Shown here in pieces: positions 16,432-25,553 of a DNA stretch of 64,000 bases (the first letter of the stretch is position 1; each line of letters starts with the position of its first letter). Origin of the DNA: Klebsiella aerogenes (GTDB lineage: Bacteria > Pseudomonadota > Gammaproteobacteria > Enterobacterales > Enterobacteriaceae). Where the stretch lies: NCBI GenBank assembly GCA_029027985.1, contig CP119076.1, forward strand, positions 186,001 to 250,000, read 5' to 3'. The position numbers were made by a program, and so were the translations under genes. The notes below the pieces were generated by a model. It did no database searches, was not told where the DNA came from, and was given only the letters and a program-made list of their open reading frames with translations.

Positions 16432-18942
16432 ATGAATAATAAAAAGATTATTTTATTTTCTTTTGCTGTAATAAGCACGCCATCTTTGCCTGCTGTTGCT
16501 GTCGAAACTGACAGGCAGCAGGCCCTTTCATCGGATGCTTATGTTTTCGATCCTGCACTATTCCGCGGCGGGCGTTTTAGCCAGGCGACGCTATCCAGGC
16601 TTGCTCAGGCAGACGCTATTGCGCCCGGGAAGTACAAAGTTGATATATATATTAATGGTAAATTTGTTACCAGTGACTATGTCGATTTTGTTACGAGTGC
16701 TGAAAATTCAGTACAGCCATGCCTGACTCCGGAATTATTAAATAAATCTGGTATTAGTACATCAAAGTCGGAACAAGCTGCTAACTGTACTCTGTTGAGT
16801 CAGTCGCTGAAAGGCGCCAGCAGTCATTTTGATATGTCACAGCTGCGTTTGAATATCAGCGTACCACAAAACCTGATGCAGAACTTGCCGCGTGGATATG
16901 TCCCAATAGATGCGCTAGACGTTGGTGATTCACTTGGATTTATTAACTATATCAGCAACATATATCATGTTTCTTATTCAGGAAACAATAATAACCAGGA
17001 CTCTGCATGGCTCTCTCTGAATGGGGGGATTAACTTTGGTGCCTGGCAGTACCGGGAACTTTCAACGCTCAACTGGTCGCATGATACCGGGAGTCATTGG
17101 AATAATATCCGTAGCTATCTCCAGCGACCGTTACCATCAATACAAAGTCAAATGGCTATGGGGCAGCTGATTACCACCGGGCGATTTTTTTCCGGGCTAA
17201 ATTACAACGGGATCGCGCTTTCCACCGATGACCGTATGCTGCCTGATTCTATGCGTGGTTATGCGCCGATTATTCGTGGGCTGGCGACCAGTAACTCTAT
17301 CGTCTCAATCTCCCAGAACGGAAATGAAATTTACCAAACGACAGTTGCGCCTGGATCCTTTGAAATCAAAGATTTATATCCAACCAGCTACAGCGGTGAT
17401 TTACAGGTGAAGGTAACGGGAGCGGATGGCACCGTTACTACTTTTAGCGTACCTTTCTCGGCGGTTCCAGATTCTATCAGACCTGGTCTGTCCCGTTATC
17501 AGATCGCTATCGGCCGGACGCGTGATAGTGGTGATAACTCATTGTTTGGCGATATGACATTCCAGCGTGGCCTGACAAACAGCATTACCGCCAATAGCGG
17601 AGCGCGTATGGCGGATGGTTACCAGGCGTTAATGTTTGGCGGTGTGTTTGGAAGCTATTTTGGAGCGTTAGGGCTGGATCTCACCTGGTCCCACGCAAAA
17701 ATGCCTGAAGGGCAGGATACTAGCGGCTGGATGGCCCATGTCTCATATAGCAAAACGTTTCAACCCACTAATACTACGGTATCGCTCGCCAACTACCGCT
17801 ATTCTGCCAGCGGATACCGGGATCTGAGTGATGTTCTTGGTGTACGGAAGGCCGCACATAGCGGCGAACGTTGGCAGTCCAGCACCTGGCAGCAGCGTTC
17901 CCGTTTTGATTTGTCGTTGAACCAGAGTATGCAGGCGCTCGGTAATTTATTTATAACCGGTTCGTTACAGAGCTATCGTAATAATCGTGGTAATGACACC
18001 CAGCTGCAATTTGGTTACAGCAATAGCTTCCGCAGCGGTATTAGTTTCAACTTAACCGTCGCCAGGCAGCGTACTGCTGGAGAGTATGGTTCTGAGGGGG
18101 CAAAAGAAACGGTCACTTCTGCCTCTATCTCTATCCCATTGGGTAGTGGAACGAATCATGCCGCTACGCTCAGCAACTCATGGACTCACACTTCCTCCGG
18201 AGACCAATATCAGGCAACCGCCTCAGGTGTTGCGGATGAGGCGCAAACGCTGAGCTACAACCTGAGTGCGTTACGAGATCAGAGCTTCCAGCAGAATATT
18301 TTTAGCGCGGGCGTGCAAAAACGTTTACCGGATGTGAACCTGGGGTTCAACGCTTCCAGCGGCAATGGCTACTGGCAGGCATCCGGGAACGCGCAGGGCG
18401 CACTGGCGCTTCACTCAGGCGGTGTGACTTTCGGACCATATCTGGGGGAAACGTTCGCTTTGGTGGAAGCCAAAGGCGCCGAAGGGGCCAAAGTCTACAA
18501 CTCTCAGCAAACCAGTATTGATAGCCGAGGCTTTGCCTTGATCCCGGCGATCACCCCATATCGTTTTAACCGAATCATCCTTGACCCACAGGGAATGGAT
18601 GAAGGTACTGAATTGATTAATAGTGAAAAAGAGATTGCCCCTATTGCAGGCGCAGGCGTCAAGGTGGTCTTTACCACCCGTAGCGGCGTGCCGTTGCTTA
18701 TTACCGCGCGACTGTCGGACCACAGTGAAATCCCGCTTGGCGCTGAGGTTCTGGATGAAAATGGTGCGGTCATTGGTATGGCAGGGCAAGGCGGACAAAT
18801 CTATGTTCGTGCAGAGAAGGAGAAAGGGATATTGACCGTACGCTGGGGCGATGGCGCGGATGAACACTGCGGCATTCATTACAATGTCGGTAACAAGGAT
18901 AAAAATCAACCGCTTATCAGGTTGGTGTCCGAGTGTCGATAG
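16432..18942 (+). CDS. outer-membrane fimbrial usher
   Basis: FimD/PapC-family usher of 836 aa. A signal peptide is followed by the N-terminal chaperone-binding domain (FDPALFRGGRFSQATLSRLA, GKYKVDIYINGKFV), then the 24-strand pore with plug domain (MRGYAPIIRGLATSNSIVSI is the conserved usher signature), and two C-terminal domains ending in an HCGIHYNVG...SEC disulfide pair. It forms the secretion channel that polymerises subunits on the surface. The length is typical. GC content rises along the gene relative to the pilin and first chaperone genes. Confidence 0.95.
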   Translation: MNNKKIILFSFAVISTPSLPAVAVETDRQQALSSDAYVFDPALFRGGRFSQATLSRLAQADAIAPGKYKVDIYINGKFVTSDYVDFVTSAENSVQPCLTPELLNKSGISTSKSEQAANCTLLSQSLKGASSHFDMSQLRLNISVPQNLMQNLPRGYVPIDALDVGDSLGFINYISNIYHVSYSGNNNNQDSAWLSLNGGINFGAWQYRELSTLNWSHDTGSHWNNIRSYLQRPLPSIQSQMAMGQLITTGRFFSGLNYNGIALSTDDRMLPDSMRGYAPIIRGLATSNSIVSISQNGNEIYQTTVAPGSFEIKDLYPTSYSGDLQVKVTGADGTVTTFSVPFSAVPDSIRPGLSRYQIAIGRTRDSGDNSLFGDMTFQRGLTNSITANSGARMADGYQALMFGGVFGSYFGALGLDLTWSHAKMPEGQDTSGWMAHVSYSKTFQPTNTTVSLANYRYSASGYRDLSDVLGVRKAAHSGERWQSSTWQQRSRFDLSLNQSMQALGNLFITGSLQSYRNNRGNDTQLQFGYSNSFRSGISFNLTVARQRTAGEYGSEGAKETVTSASISIPLGSGTNHAATLSNSWTHTSSGDQYQATASGVADEAQTLSYNLSALRDQSFQQNIFSAGVQKRLPDVNLGFNASSGNGYWQASGNAQGALALHSGGVTFGPYLGETFALVEAKGAEGAKVYNSQQTSIDSRGFALIPAITPYRFNRIILDPQGMDEGTELINSEKEIAPIAGAGVKVVFTTRSGVPLLITARLSDHSEIPLGAEVLDENGAVIGMAGQGGQIYVRAEKEKGILTVRWGDGADEHCGIHYNVGNKDKNQPLIRLVSECR

Positions 18943-18969
18943 AATTTCCTGAATGAATACGAGGTTGCG

Positions 18970-20304
18970 ATGAAAAAGTACTTTCTCTTCGTCAGGGGAT
19001 TTATTCTGTGGGCGGCGGTGTTGCTTATCCCAGTATATTCCCAGGCACGTTGCTCACTTTCCGGAGTTACCAACGCGAGTGATGGTAACTCCGCACTGAT
19101 TCCATTCGGCAAAATCAACTTGACCGATACATATTTACAACCTGTAGGGACATTACTGGCGAGCGTCGTGGTGCCTCCAACCAACTACACAACCAATAGC
19201 GCGACGGCTTCATCAGTTCTTTGGACCTGCGATGCCTCTGATTTGTCGGATATCTATTTTCTGGTGGCCACGAACGGCGACGATCGAGTTGGAGGTTACT
19301 ACGATTTAGGCACTACTGATGGCATTTCAGGGGCGTATGCGACCTGGTTTGGCTATACCGGGCTGAAGTTGACGATGTCCGGTACGACCCTCACCCGCTA
19401 TTGGCAAAAAATTCCTGTCACGACATATGCGACAGCAGGAACACAAATCCAGATCCGCTTGCAGGATATTCCACCGTTAGTGGCGGAGCTTTATCGTGTT
19501 AGTACGCTACCTGGGACGTCAGCTGGCTCGTCTTATTGCGGCAATAACAATACGGATGGCGGTGGGATTGGGCTTGCCAGTTCGACAGGGCGAAATTATA
19601 CCTGTACCCAACCCAATGCCTACATCCAGTTATCCGGTAGCAGTAGCGCGGTTCCATTTGGCCATGATGCAATCGGCAGTGACTCTAATTCGTCATACAA
19701 TTTTTGGGGAGCTAACAACGGTTTTGGCTATGGTATGCGAACGGCGAATACCTTCTATCAAACTGCTACCTGTGTAGCCAGAAATGCAACGCCACTGGTT
19801 GTGTTTCCTCCTGTCTCTGCTGTTCAACTGATGTCCGGGGGCAGTGTTAATGCCAATTTTTCCGTGCAGGTCGAGTGCAGCAATACGGCTGTTTCAGGTA
19901 CGGCTGCAAATCAGACGGCAATCGGTTTTCAGGTATCCAGCGGAGCATTCTCCGCTGCGCAAACATTAGGTTTAGTGAATTCCAGCGGAGGGGTTACGGC
20001 GCTGGTTTCTGATAATTATGGTGCGGCAAATATGGCAAATGGAGTCGGTATTTCGCTACAAAACAGTTTGGGGACTCCGATGATTTTCGTAGGTCAGCCC
20101 GGGACTGTCGCTCTCGCGACGGCTGGTGGGAGCGCCGCAGGATGGTATCCGGTTCTGGATGGCGCTTCCGCGACTGGCAGTATGACCTCAGGGTATACGC
20201 AATATCAGCAGGTATATACTGCAACACTGAAGCAGATTAGCGGACAAACCGTCACGGCAGGAAATGTATATGCAACTGCATATGTGTTGGTGAAAATGCA
20301 ATGA
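18970..20304 (+). CDS. putative fimbrial tip adhesin
   Basis: Protein of 444 aa with a signal peptide (to about SQA/RCSLSG). It is much longer than a pilin and appears two-domain. The N-terminal part of about 290 residues contains several Cys (CSLSG, WTCDASD, SSYCGNNN, NYTCTQPN) and many Ser/Thr/Asn/Gly, and is probably the receptor-binding domain. The C-terminal part of about 150 residues (PPVSAVQLMSGG, NFSVQVECSN) is pilin-like and would dock to the shaft, ending in a beta-zipper strand (YATAYVLVKMQ). The same position and size are found in stbD-type genes. The ligand is unknown. Its stop overlaps the start of the next gene by 4 bp. Confidence 0.82.
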   Translation: MKKYFLFVRGFILWAAVLLIPVYSQARCSLSGVTNASDGNSALIPFGKINLTDTYLQPVGTLLASVVVPPTNYTTNSATASSVLWTCDASDLSDIYFLVATNGDDRVGGYYDLGTTDGISGAYATWFGYTGLKLTMSGTTLTRYWQKIPVTTYATAGTQIQIRLQDIPPLVAELYRVSTLPGTSAGSSYCGNNNTDGGGIGLASSTGRNYTCTQPNAYIQLSGSSSAVPFGHDAIGSDSNSSYNFWGANNGFGYGMRTANTFYQTATCVARNATPLVVFPPVSAVQLMSGGSVNANFSVQVECSNTAVSGTAANQTAIGFQVSSGAFSAAQTLGLVNSSGGVTALVSDNYGAANMANGVGISLQNSLGTPMIFVGQPGTVALATAGGSAAGWYPVLDGASATGSMTSGYTQYQQVYTATLKQISGQTVTAGNVYATAYVLVKMQ

Positions 20305-21029
20305 AAATAAGATTTCTGCTGGCCCTGACGTTAGCTTTTCTTTGCCATTCCACTTGGGCGGGGTTACTGGCATCAGGTACTCGGGTGATTTATCAGGAAG
20401 GCGCGTCTGGTCAAACCTTGATGCTGGCTAATACCAATCCCTGGCCGGTAATTGTGCAGAGCTGGGTTGATAACGGCGAAGGCGACCCGCAAAATTCTAC
20501 TGCGCCATTTGTGATATTGCCGGCCGTTTTACGCCTGGATGCCAGTGCCCGACAAGGCATTCGAATTATCTACAACCACGCGCCTCTACCGAAAGATCGG
20601 GAATCCGTATTCTGGCTTAATTTATATGAAATCCCGCCGCAAACCAGTGGCGCCGCATCCTCATCACGTATGATGTTGACCATGAATACGCAGATGAAAC
20701 TCTTTTATCGTCCAGTGGCCTTGACGACTTCCCCTGAAGAGTCCTTACCTAAACTAAGATTTCGCCTCGTGAATGATGATCATCAGTGGTTTGTTGAATG
20801 TAATAATCCGACCCCATTTCATGTTTCATTTTCCTCCCTTGCTCTGCATCGGGATAGTCGCATCCGGGAGGCCGAATCTGGGATGGGGATGATGGTTTCT
20901 CCTTATGCGGCAATCCGACTACCACTACGTGGCTCAGGTGTGCCGGATGCGTTGAGCACTATTCATTACAGATATATTAATGACAAGGGGGCGATTATCG
21001 ATCGCGATGCCCGGCTAGAGGGCGAATAA
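20301..21029 (+). CDS. periplasmic fimbrial chaperone (second)
   Basis: Second PapD-like chaperone of the operon, 242 aa, with signal peptide ending at STWA/GLLASG. The first domain motifs are GTRVIYQEGASGQTLMLANT, LRLDASARQGIRIIYN and LPKDRESVFWLNLYEIPP; the basic residues that anchor the subunit C-terminus are retained. It differs clearly in sequence from the first chaperone, so it probably handles a different client, most simply the adhesin whose stop codon it overlaps (ATGA). This terminal second chaperone is characteristic of stb-like operons. An 840-bp region without firm genes follows. Confidence 0.9.
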   Translation: MKIRFLLALTLAFLCHSTWAGLLASGTRVIYQEGASGQTLMLANTNPWPVIVQSWVDNGEGDPQNSTAPFVILPAVLRLDASARQGIRIIYNHAPLPKDRESVFWLNLYEIPPQTSGAASSSRMMLTMNTQMKLFYRPVALTTSPEESLPKLRFRLVNDDHQWFVECNNPTPFHVSFSSLALHRDSRIREAESGMGMMVSPYAAIRLPLRGSGVPDALSTIHYRYINDKGAIIDRDARLEGE

Positions 21030-21249
21030 AAACGTGCATATTTTAGTAGCAAATATATTGAAAAGTATCAGTAATGATCGTCGGTCGCAGATAAAAAACG
21101 AGATCACTCAAGCCATTTGTGGAATTTAATATGGCGGCGAGTACTGGTTGCCATTTCATGCAGGGTTATTTATGGCCGGAAAACATGTTGAGCATTCCTT
21201 ATTCTTCGAGGTGAGTAACCGTAATGATTCTTAACGGCACCTTCTCCCA

Positions 21250-21360
21250 TCAGGCCTGCCATATCCATCCGACAGGGTAATTGTCTGCGGCCGGGAGCAA
21301 AAATCCCACCAGAATCACAAAAATCGTATCTACCCGTGCTTCCTGCCAGCTGTTCGCCAT
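21250..21360 (-). CDS. candidate small single-span membrane protein, 36 aa
   Basis: A frame from an ATG at 21360 to a TGA at 21250 would encode 36 residues: a polar start (MANSWQEARVD), a hydrophobic span (TIFVILVGFLLPAA) and an aromatic tail ending WIWQA. This is the profile of known enterobacterial small membrane proteins. GGAAG lies about 12 bp upstream of the ATG, a weak and distant ribosome site. No homologue is recognised with certainty. An overlapping 88-codon frame on the same strand looks non-coding. It could be a chance frame. Confidence 0.35.
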   Translation of the reverse strand: MANSWQEARVDTIFVILVGFLLPAADNYPVGWIWQA

Positions 21361-21838
21361 TTTGTGACATCTTCCATTGCATTTTTTTATCGATGAACAG
21401 ATCTTTTTTCGCGAAGCTTATGACAAAGTGCAGCATTTTCCGCTGTGCGTTTTAACGTTCGCGCTATTAATCGCTCACATATTGGTCACATGGGAAGAAA
21501 TTTTCGCCATTTTCAAGAATTGTTTATCACTGCATGTTGCAAAATATTAAGGGCTTTATTCTGGTTCTCTGGCGGTAGCATAAATTTCTCTGCTGAAAAT
21601 AGCGCCATGAAGTTTTTTTAATCTTTGCCCACCGATTCTCACCCCTGAAGCAAAACCCGGTTAGCTGTATTGACGTTTATCCATTCTGTTGACAGATTGT
21701 ACGGCATGAGGGGCATTTCATGGAGAATCCGTACTGCAACTCAGTCGTTTTAGCGAACGGAATCCCCATCTCTCTCAACGCCTTCGGGCACCACCGACCA
21801 GACCGGGTAAAAAATAAATAAAGGTCTGGCGGATATAT

Positions 21839-21854
21839 GCAAACAACATCACAG
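21839..21854 (+). promoter_or_regulatory. CA-rich GcvB-type sRNA target in the dppA leader
   Basis: GCAAACAACATCACAG lies directly upstream of the dppA ribosome site TTTTGGAG. C/A-rich stretches in this position are the known target of the GU-rich region of the sRNA GcvB, which represses dppA in E. coli and Salmonella. Confidence 0.6.
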
Positions 21855-21869
21855 TTTTGGAGCAGAATA

Positions 21870-23477
21870 ATGAGTATTTCCTTGAAAAAGTCAGGGATGC
21901 TGAAGCTTGGTCTGAGCCTGGTCGCCCTGACCGTCGCCGCAAGCGTGCAAGCTAAAACCCTGGTTTATTGTTCTGAAGGCTCGCCGGAAGGCTTTAACCC
22001 ACAGCTATTCACCTCTGGTACCACCTATGACGCCAGCTCGGTGCCGATTTATAACCGTCTGGTCGAATTTAAAACCGGTACGACTGAAGTTATTCCTGGC
22101 CTTGCTGAGAAATGGGACGTCAGCGAGGACGGCAAAACCTATACCTTCCATCTGCGCAAAGGTGTGAAGTGGCAGGACAATAAAGACTTTAAACCGACGC
22201 GTGACCTGAATGCCGATGACGTGGTGTTCTCCTTCGACCGTCAGAAAAACGATAAAAACCCGTACCACAAAGTCTCTGGCGGTAGCTATGAGTACTTTGA
22301 AGGCATGGGGCTGCCTGACCTGATTAGCGAAGTGAAGAAAGTGGACGACAATACCGTCCAGTTCGTACTGACTCGCCCGGAAGCGCCGTTCCTGGCCGAC
22401 CTGGCGATGGACTTCGCGTCTATCTTGTCGAAAGAGTACGCCGATAACATGCTGAAAGCCGGCACGCCGGAAAAAGTGGATCTCAACCCAATCGGTACCG
22501 GTCCATTCCAGCTGCTGCAGTACCAGAAAGATTCTCGCATTCTGTATAAAGCCTTCCCGGGCTACTGGGGCACCAAGCCGCAGATTGATCGTCTGGTCTT
22601 CTCCATCACGCCGGATGCTTCTGTACGCTATGCCAAGCTGCAGAAAAACGAGTGTCAGGTGATGCCGTACCCGAACCCGGCGGACATTGCGCGCATGAAG
22701 GAAGATAAAAATATCAACCTGATGGAGCAACCGGGTCTGAACGTGGGTTATCTCTCCTTTAACACCGAGAAAAAACCGCTGGATAACGTCAAAGTTCGCC
22801 AGGCGCTGACCTACGCGGTGAACAAAGAAGCGATCATCAAAGCTGTTTACCAGGGCGCAGGCCAGGCGGCGAAGAACCTGATCCCGCCGACCATGTGGGG
22901 CTATAACGATGACGTTAAAGATTACTCCTACGATCCTGAGAAGGCGAAGCAGCTGCTGAAAGAAGCCGGAATGGAAAAAGGCTTCACCATCGACCTGTGG
23001 GCAATGCCGGTACAGCGTCCGTACAACCCGAACGCGCGCCGTATGGCTGAAATGATCCAGGCCGACTGGGCGAAAATCGGCGTACAGGCCAAGATCGTGA
23101 CCTACGAGTGGGGCGAGTACCTGAAACGCGCGAAAGCGGGCGAGCATCAGACCGTCATGATGGGCTGGACCGGCGACAACGGGGATCCGGATAACTTCTT
23201 CGCGACTCTGTTCAGCTGCGCCGCGGCGAAAGACGGTTCTAACTACTCGCGCTGGTGCTACAAGCCGTTTGAAGATCTGATTCAGCCGGCTCGCGCCACC
23301 GACGACCACAACAAGCGTGTTGAACTGTACAAACAGGCTCAGGTGGTGATGCATGACCAGGCTCCGGCGCTGATCATCGCTCACTCCACCGTATACGAGC
23401 CAGTGCGTAAAGAAGTCAAAGGCTATGTGGTTGATCCGCTTGGAAAACACCACTTCGATAACGTCTCTGTCGAATAA
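21870..23477 (+). CDS. dppA: periplasmic dipeptide-binding protein DppA
   Basis: Substrate-binding protein of the dipeptide ABC importer, 535 aa, the same length as in E. coli. The signal peptide is MSISLKKSGMLKLGLSLVAL and ends at about residue 28 (SVQA/KTLVYC). The SBP_bac_5 family pattern is complete (SEGSPEGFNPQLF, LAEKWDVSEDGKTYTF, VRQALTYAVNKEAI, GWTGDNGDPDNFF). It also binds heme and guides peptide chemotaxis via Tap in E. coli. The start was chosen at the ATG at 21870 with TGGAG upstream; the open frame reaches 11 codons further but into the leader. It heads dppABCDF, with a CA-rich sRNA target in front and stabilising hairpins behind, giving an excess of DppA over the membrane parts. 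Confidence 0.97.
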   Translation: MSISLKKSGMLKLGLSLVALTVAASVQAKTLVYCSEGSPEGFNPQLFTSGTTYDASSVPIYNRLVEFKTGTTEVIPGLAEKWDVSEDGKTYTFHLRKGVKWQDNKDFKPTRDLNADDVVFSFDRQKNDKNPYHKVSGGSYEYFEGMGLPDLISEVKKVDDNTVQFVLTRPEAPFLADLAMDFASILSKEYADNMLKAGTPEKVDLNPIGTGPFQLLQYQKDSRILYKAFPGYWGTKPQIDRLVFSITPDASVRYAKLQKNECQVMPYPNPADIARMKEDKNINLMEQPGLNVGYLSFNTEKKPLDNVKVRQALTYAVNKEAIIKAVYQGAGQAAKNLIPPTMWGYNDDVKDYSYDPEKAKQLLKEAGMEKGFTIDLWAMPVQRPYNPNARRMAEMIQADWAKIGVQAKIVTYEWGEYLKRAKAGEHQTVMMGWTGDNGDPDNFFATLFSCAAAKDGSNYSRWCYKPFEDLIQPARATDDHNKRVELYKQAQVVMHDQAPALIIAHSTVYEPVRKEVKGYVVDPLGKHHFDNVSVE

Positions 23478-23496
23478 TAAGCACGATGCCTGACCC

Positions 23497-23550
23497 CCTC
23501 TCCCCGTGTGGGAGAGGCGGGGGGCGTATTCCCGCAATTCCGGGGAATAC
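23497..23550 (+). repeat. tandem hairpins between dppA and dppB
   Basis: CCTCTCCC/GGGAGAGG (23497-23517) and GTATTCCC/GGGAATAC (23526-23550) are two perfect 8-bp stems with loops of 5 and 9 nt. Neither is followed by a T-run. Such intercistronic hairpins commonly protect the upstream message and reduce readthrough. Confidence 0.7.
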
Positions 23551-23611
23551 TTTTGTGAGCAATACAGACGCCTTGTCACCAGGCTGGGCGTTACTAGAGA
23601 GAATCCGGGTT

Positions 23612-24631
23612 ATGTTGCAGTTTATTCTCCGACGTTTGGGACTCGTCATCCCGACATTTATCGGTATTACCCTTCTCACCTTTGCCTTCGTCCATATGAT
23701 CCCCGGCGACCCGGTGATGATTATGGCGGGCGAACGTGGTATTTCCCCTGAGCGTCATGCGCAGCTGCTGGCTGAAATGGGCCTCGATAAACCGCTGTGG
23801 CAGCAATATGCCCATTATATTTGGGGCGTACTGCACGGCGACTTGGGCATCTCGCTGAAAAGCCGAATTCCTGTATGGCAAGAGTTTGTGCCGCGCTTTA
23901 AAGCCACCCTTGAGCTGGGCGTCTGCGCGATGATTTTCGCCGTTGCCGTTGGTATTCCGGTGGGGGTGCTGGCTGCGGTAAAACGTGGCTCTATCTTTGA
24001 TCACACCTCTGTCGGCCTGGCGCTGACCGGTTACTCAATGCCTATCTTCTGGTGGGGCATGATGCTGATTATGCTGGTCTCGGTACAACTGAACCTGACG
24101 CCGGTATCCGGGCGTATCAGCGACACGGTGTTCCTTGACGATAGCCTACCGCTGACCGGCTTTATGCTGATCGATACCGCTATCTGGGGCGAGCAGGGCG
24201 ACTTTATTGACGCCTTAATGCATATGATCCTGCCGGCTATCGTGCTGGGCACTATCCCGCTGGCGGTGATCGTGCGTATGACCCGTTCATCGATGTTGGA
24301 AGTCCTCGGCGAGGACTACATCCGCACCGCGCGCGCCAAAGGGCTGACCCGGATGCGGGTGATCGTGATCCACGCGCTGCGCAATGCGATGCTGCCGGTG
24401 GTCACGGTTATCGGTCTGCAGGTGGGCACGCTGCTGGCGGGCGCCATTCTGACCGAAACCATCTTTTCGTGGCCAGGATTAGGGCGCTGGCTTATCGACG
24501 CGCTGCAGCGCCGGGATTATCCCGTAGTCCAGGGCGGAGTTCTGCTGGTGGCGACGATGATTATCCTCGTCAACCTGCTGGTCGACCTGCTGTACGGCGT
24601 GGTGAACCCGCGTATCCGACATAAGAAGTAA
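23612..24631 (+). CDS. dppB: dipeptide ABC transporter permease DppB
   Basis: Inner-membrane permease of 339 aa, matching the E. coli length. It has six predicted helices; the first is MLQFILRRLGLVIPTFIGIT. The EAA loop that contacts the ATPases is EDYIRTARAKGLTRMRVIV. The start is the ATG at 23612 behind a GGGTT-type site; the upstream in-frame extension runs through the intercistronic hairpins and is not coding. It pairs with DppC to form the channel, fed by DppA and driven by DppD and DppF. Confidence 0.97.
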   Translation: MLQFILRRLGLVIPTFIGITLLTFAFVHMIPGDPVMIMAGERGISPERHAQLLAEMGLDKPLWQQYAHYIWGVLHGDLGISLKSRIPVWQEFVPRFKATLELGVCAMIFAVAVGIPVGVLAAVKRGSIFDHTSVGLALTGYSMPIFWWGMMLIMLVSVQLNLTPVSGRISDTVFLDDSLPLTGFMLIDTAIWGEQGDFIDALMHMILPAIVLGTIPLAVIVRMTRSSMLEVLGEDYIRTARAKGLTRMRVIVIHALRNAMLPVVTVIGLQVGTLLAGAILTETIFSWPGLGRWLIDALQRRDYPVVQGGVLLVATMIILVNLLVDLLYGVVNPRIRHKK

Positions 24632-24640
24632 GGGGCCATC

Positions 24641-25543
24641 ATGTCACAAATTACTGAAAATAAAGTTGTCGCCGCACCGGTGCCAATGACCCCGTTGCAG
24701 GAGTTCTGGCACTATTTCAAACGCAATAAAGGGGCGGTCGTTGGGCTGGTGTACGTGGCGGTGATGATTATCATCGCGGTCTTCGCCAACTTCCTCGCCC
24801 CGTATAACCCAGCGGATCAGTTCCGTGATTCACTGCTGGCGCCACCGTTTTGGCAGGATGGCGGCAGCCTGTCGCATTTGCTCGGCACCGATGATGTTGG
24901 CCGCGATATTCTGTCGCGCCTGATGTACGGCGCGCGTCTGTCGCTGCTGGTCGGTTGCCTGGTGGTCGTGCTGTCGCTGATTCTCGGCGTGGTGCTGGGC
25001 CTGGTGGCGGGCTATTTCGGCGGGGTGGTGGACTCCATCATCATGCGTATCGTCGACATTATGCTGGCGCTGCCGAGCCTGCTGTTGGCGCTGGTACTGG
25101 TGGCTATCTTTGGGCCGTCAATCGTCAATGCTTCACTGGCGCTAACCTTTGTGGCTCTACCGCACTATGTCCGTCTGACGCGTGCCGCGGTACTGGTTGA
25201 GGTCAACCGCGACTACGTTACCGCTTCTCGCGTGGCGGGCGCCGGCGCGGTACGCCAGATGTTCGTCAATATTCTTCCTAACTGTCTTGCGCCGCTGATC
25301 GTTCAGGCGTCGCTGGGCTTTTCTAACGCCATTCTCGACATGGCAGCGCTGGGGTTCCTCGGCATGGGTGCGCAGCCGCCTACGCCTGAGTGGGGCACCA
25401 TGCTCTCCGACGTGTTGCAGTTCGCGCAGAGCGCCTGGTGGGTCGTGACCTTCCCGGGTGTGGCGATCCTGCTGACGGTGCTGGCATTTAACCTGATGGG
25501 TGACGGTCTGCGTGACGCGCTCGATCCCAAACTGAAGCAGTAA
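24641..25543 (+). CDS. dppC: dipeptide ABC transporter permease DppC
   Basis: Second permease subunit, 300 aa. A cytoplasmic N-terminal tail ([20 protein letters not shown], OppC_N domain) precedes six helices, and the EAA loop is readable as [40 protein letters not shown] is the conserved periplasmic segment of DppC/OppC proteins. It begins 9 bp after the dppB stop with an AAGGGG site and ends 10 bp before dppD. Confidence 0.97.
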   Translation: MSQITENKVVAAPVPMTPLQEFWHYFKRNKGAVVGLVYVAVMIIIAVFANFLAPYNPADQFRDSLLAPPFWQDGGSLSHLLGTDDVGRDILSRLMYGARLSLLVGCLVVVLSLILGVVLGLVAGYFGGVVDSIIMRIVDIMLALPSLLLALVLVAIFGPSIVNASLALTFVALPHYVRLTRAAVLVEVNRDYVTASRVAGAGAVRQMFVNILPNCLAPLIVQASLGFSNAILDMAALGFLGMGAQPPTPEWGTMLSDVLQFAQSAWWVVTFPGVAILLTVLAFNLMGDGLRDALDPKLKQ

Positions 25544-25553
25544 GAGGCTCGAG

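Larger units (their letters stand above)
21030..21869. other. 840-bp region between fimbrial operon and dppA
   Basis: No conventional gene was found. The stretch holds a candidate small minus-strand membrane protein (21250-21360) and the dppA upstream region. TTGACG (21670-21675) and TTGACA (21689-21694) are candidate -35 boxes, but no good -10 was found at normal spacing. The last 150 bp correspond to the long leader known for dppA in E. coli. Confidence 0.5.

Noticed and set aside
21170-21436. 88-codon minus-strand frame in the fimbria-dppA gap
   Set aside because: No ribosome site, no recognisable domain and unlikely composition; the shorter overlapping frame 21250-21360 looks more protein-like.
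21792-21800. CACCGACCA matching the 3' end of the tRNA-Pro gene, as a possible island attachment repeat
   Set aside because: Only 9 bp match, it lies within the dppA leader, and no integrase is present; chance is a sufficient explanation.
22005-23579. 524-codon frame antisense to dppA
   Set aside because: It is the shadow of a strongly codon-biased gene; the residues (very rich in Arg, His, Val, Phe) are typical of antisense frames in GC-rich DNA.
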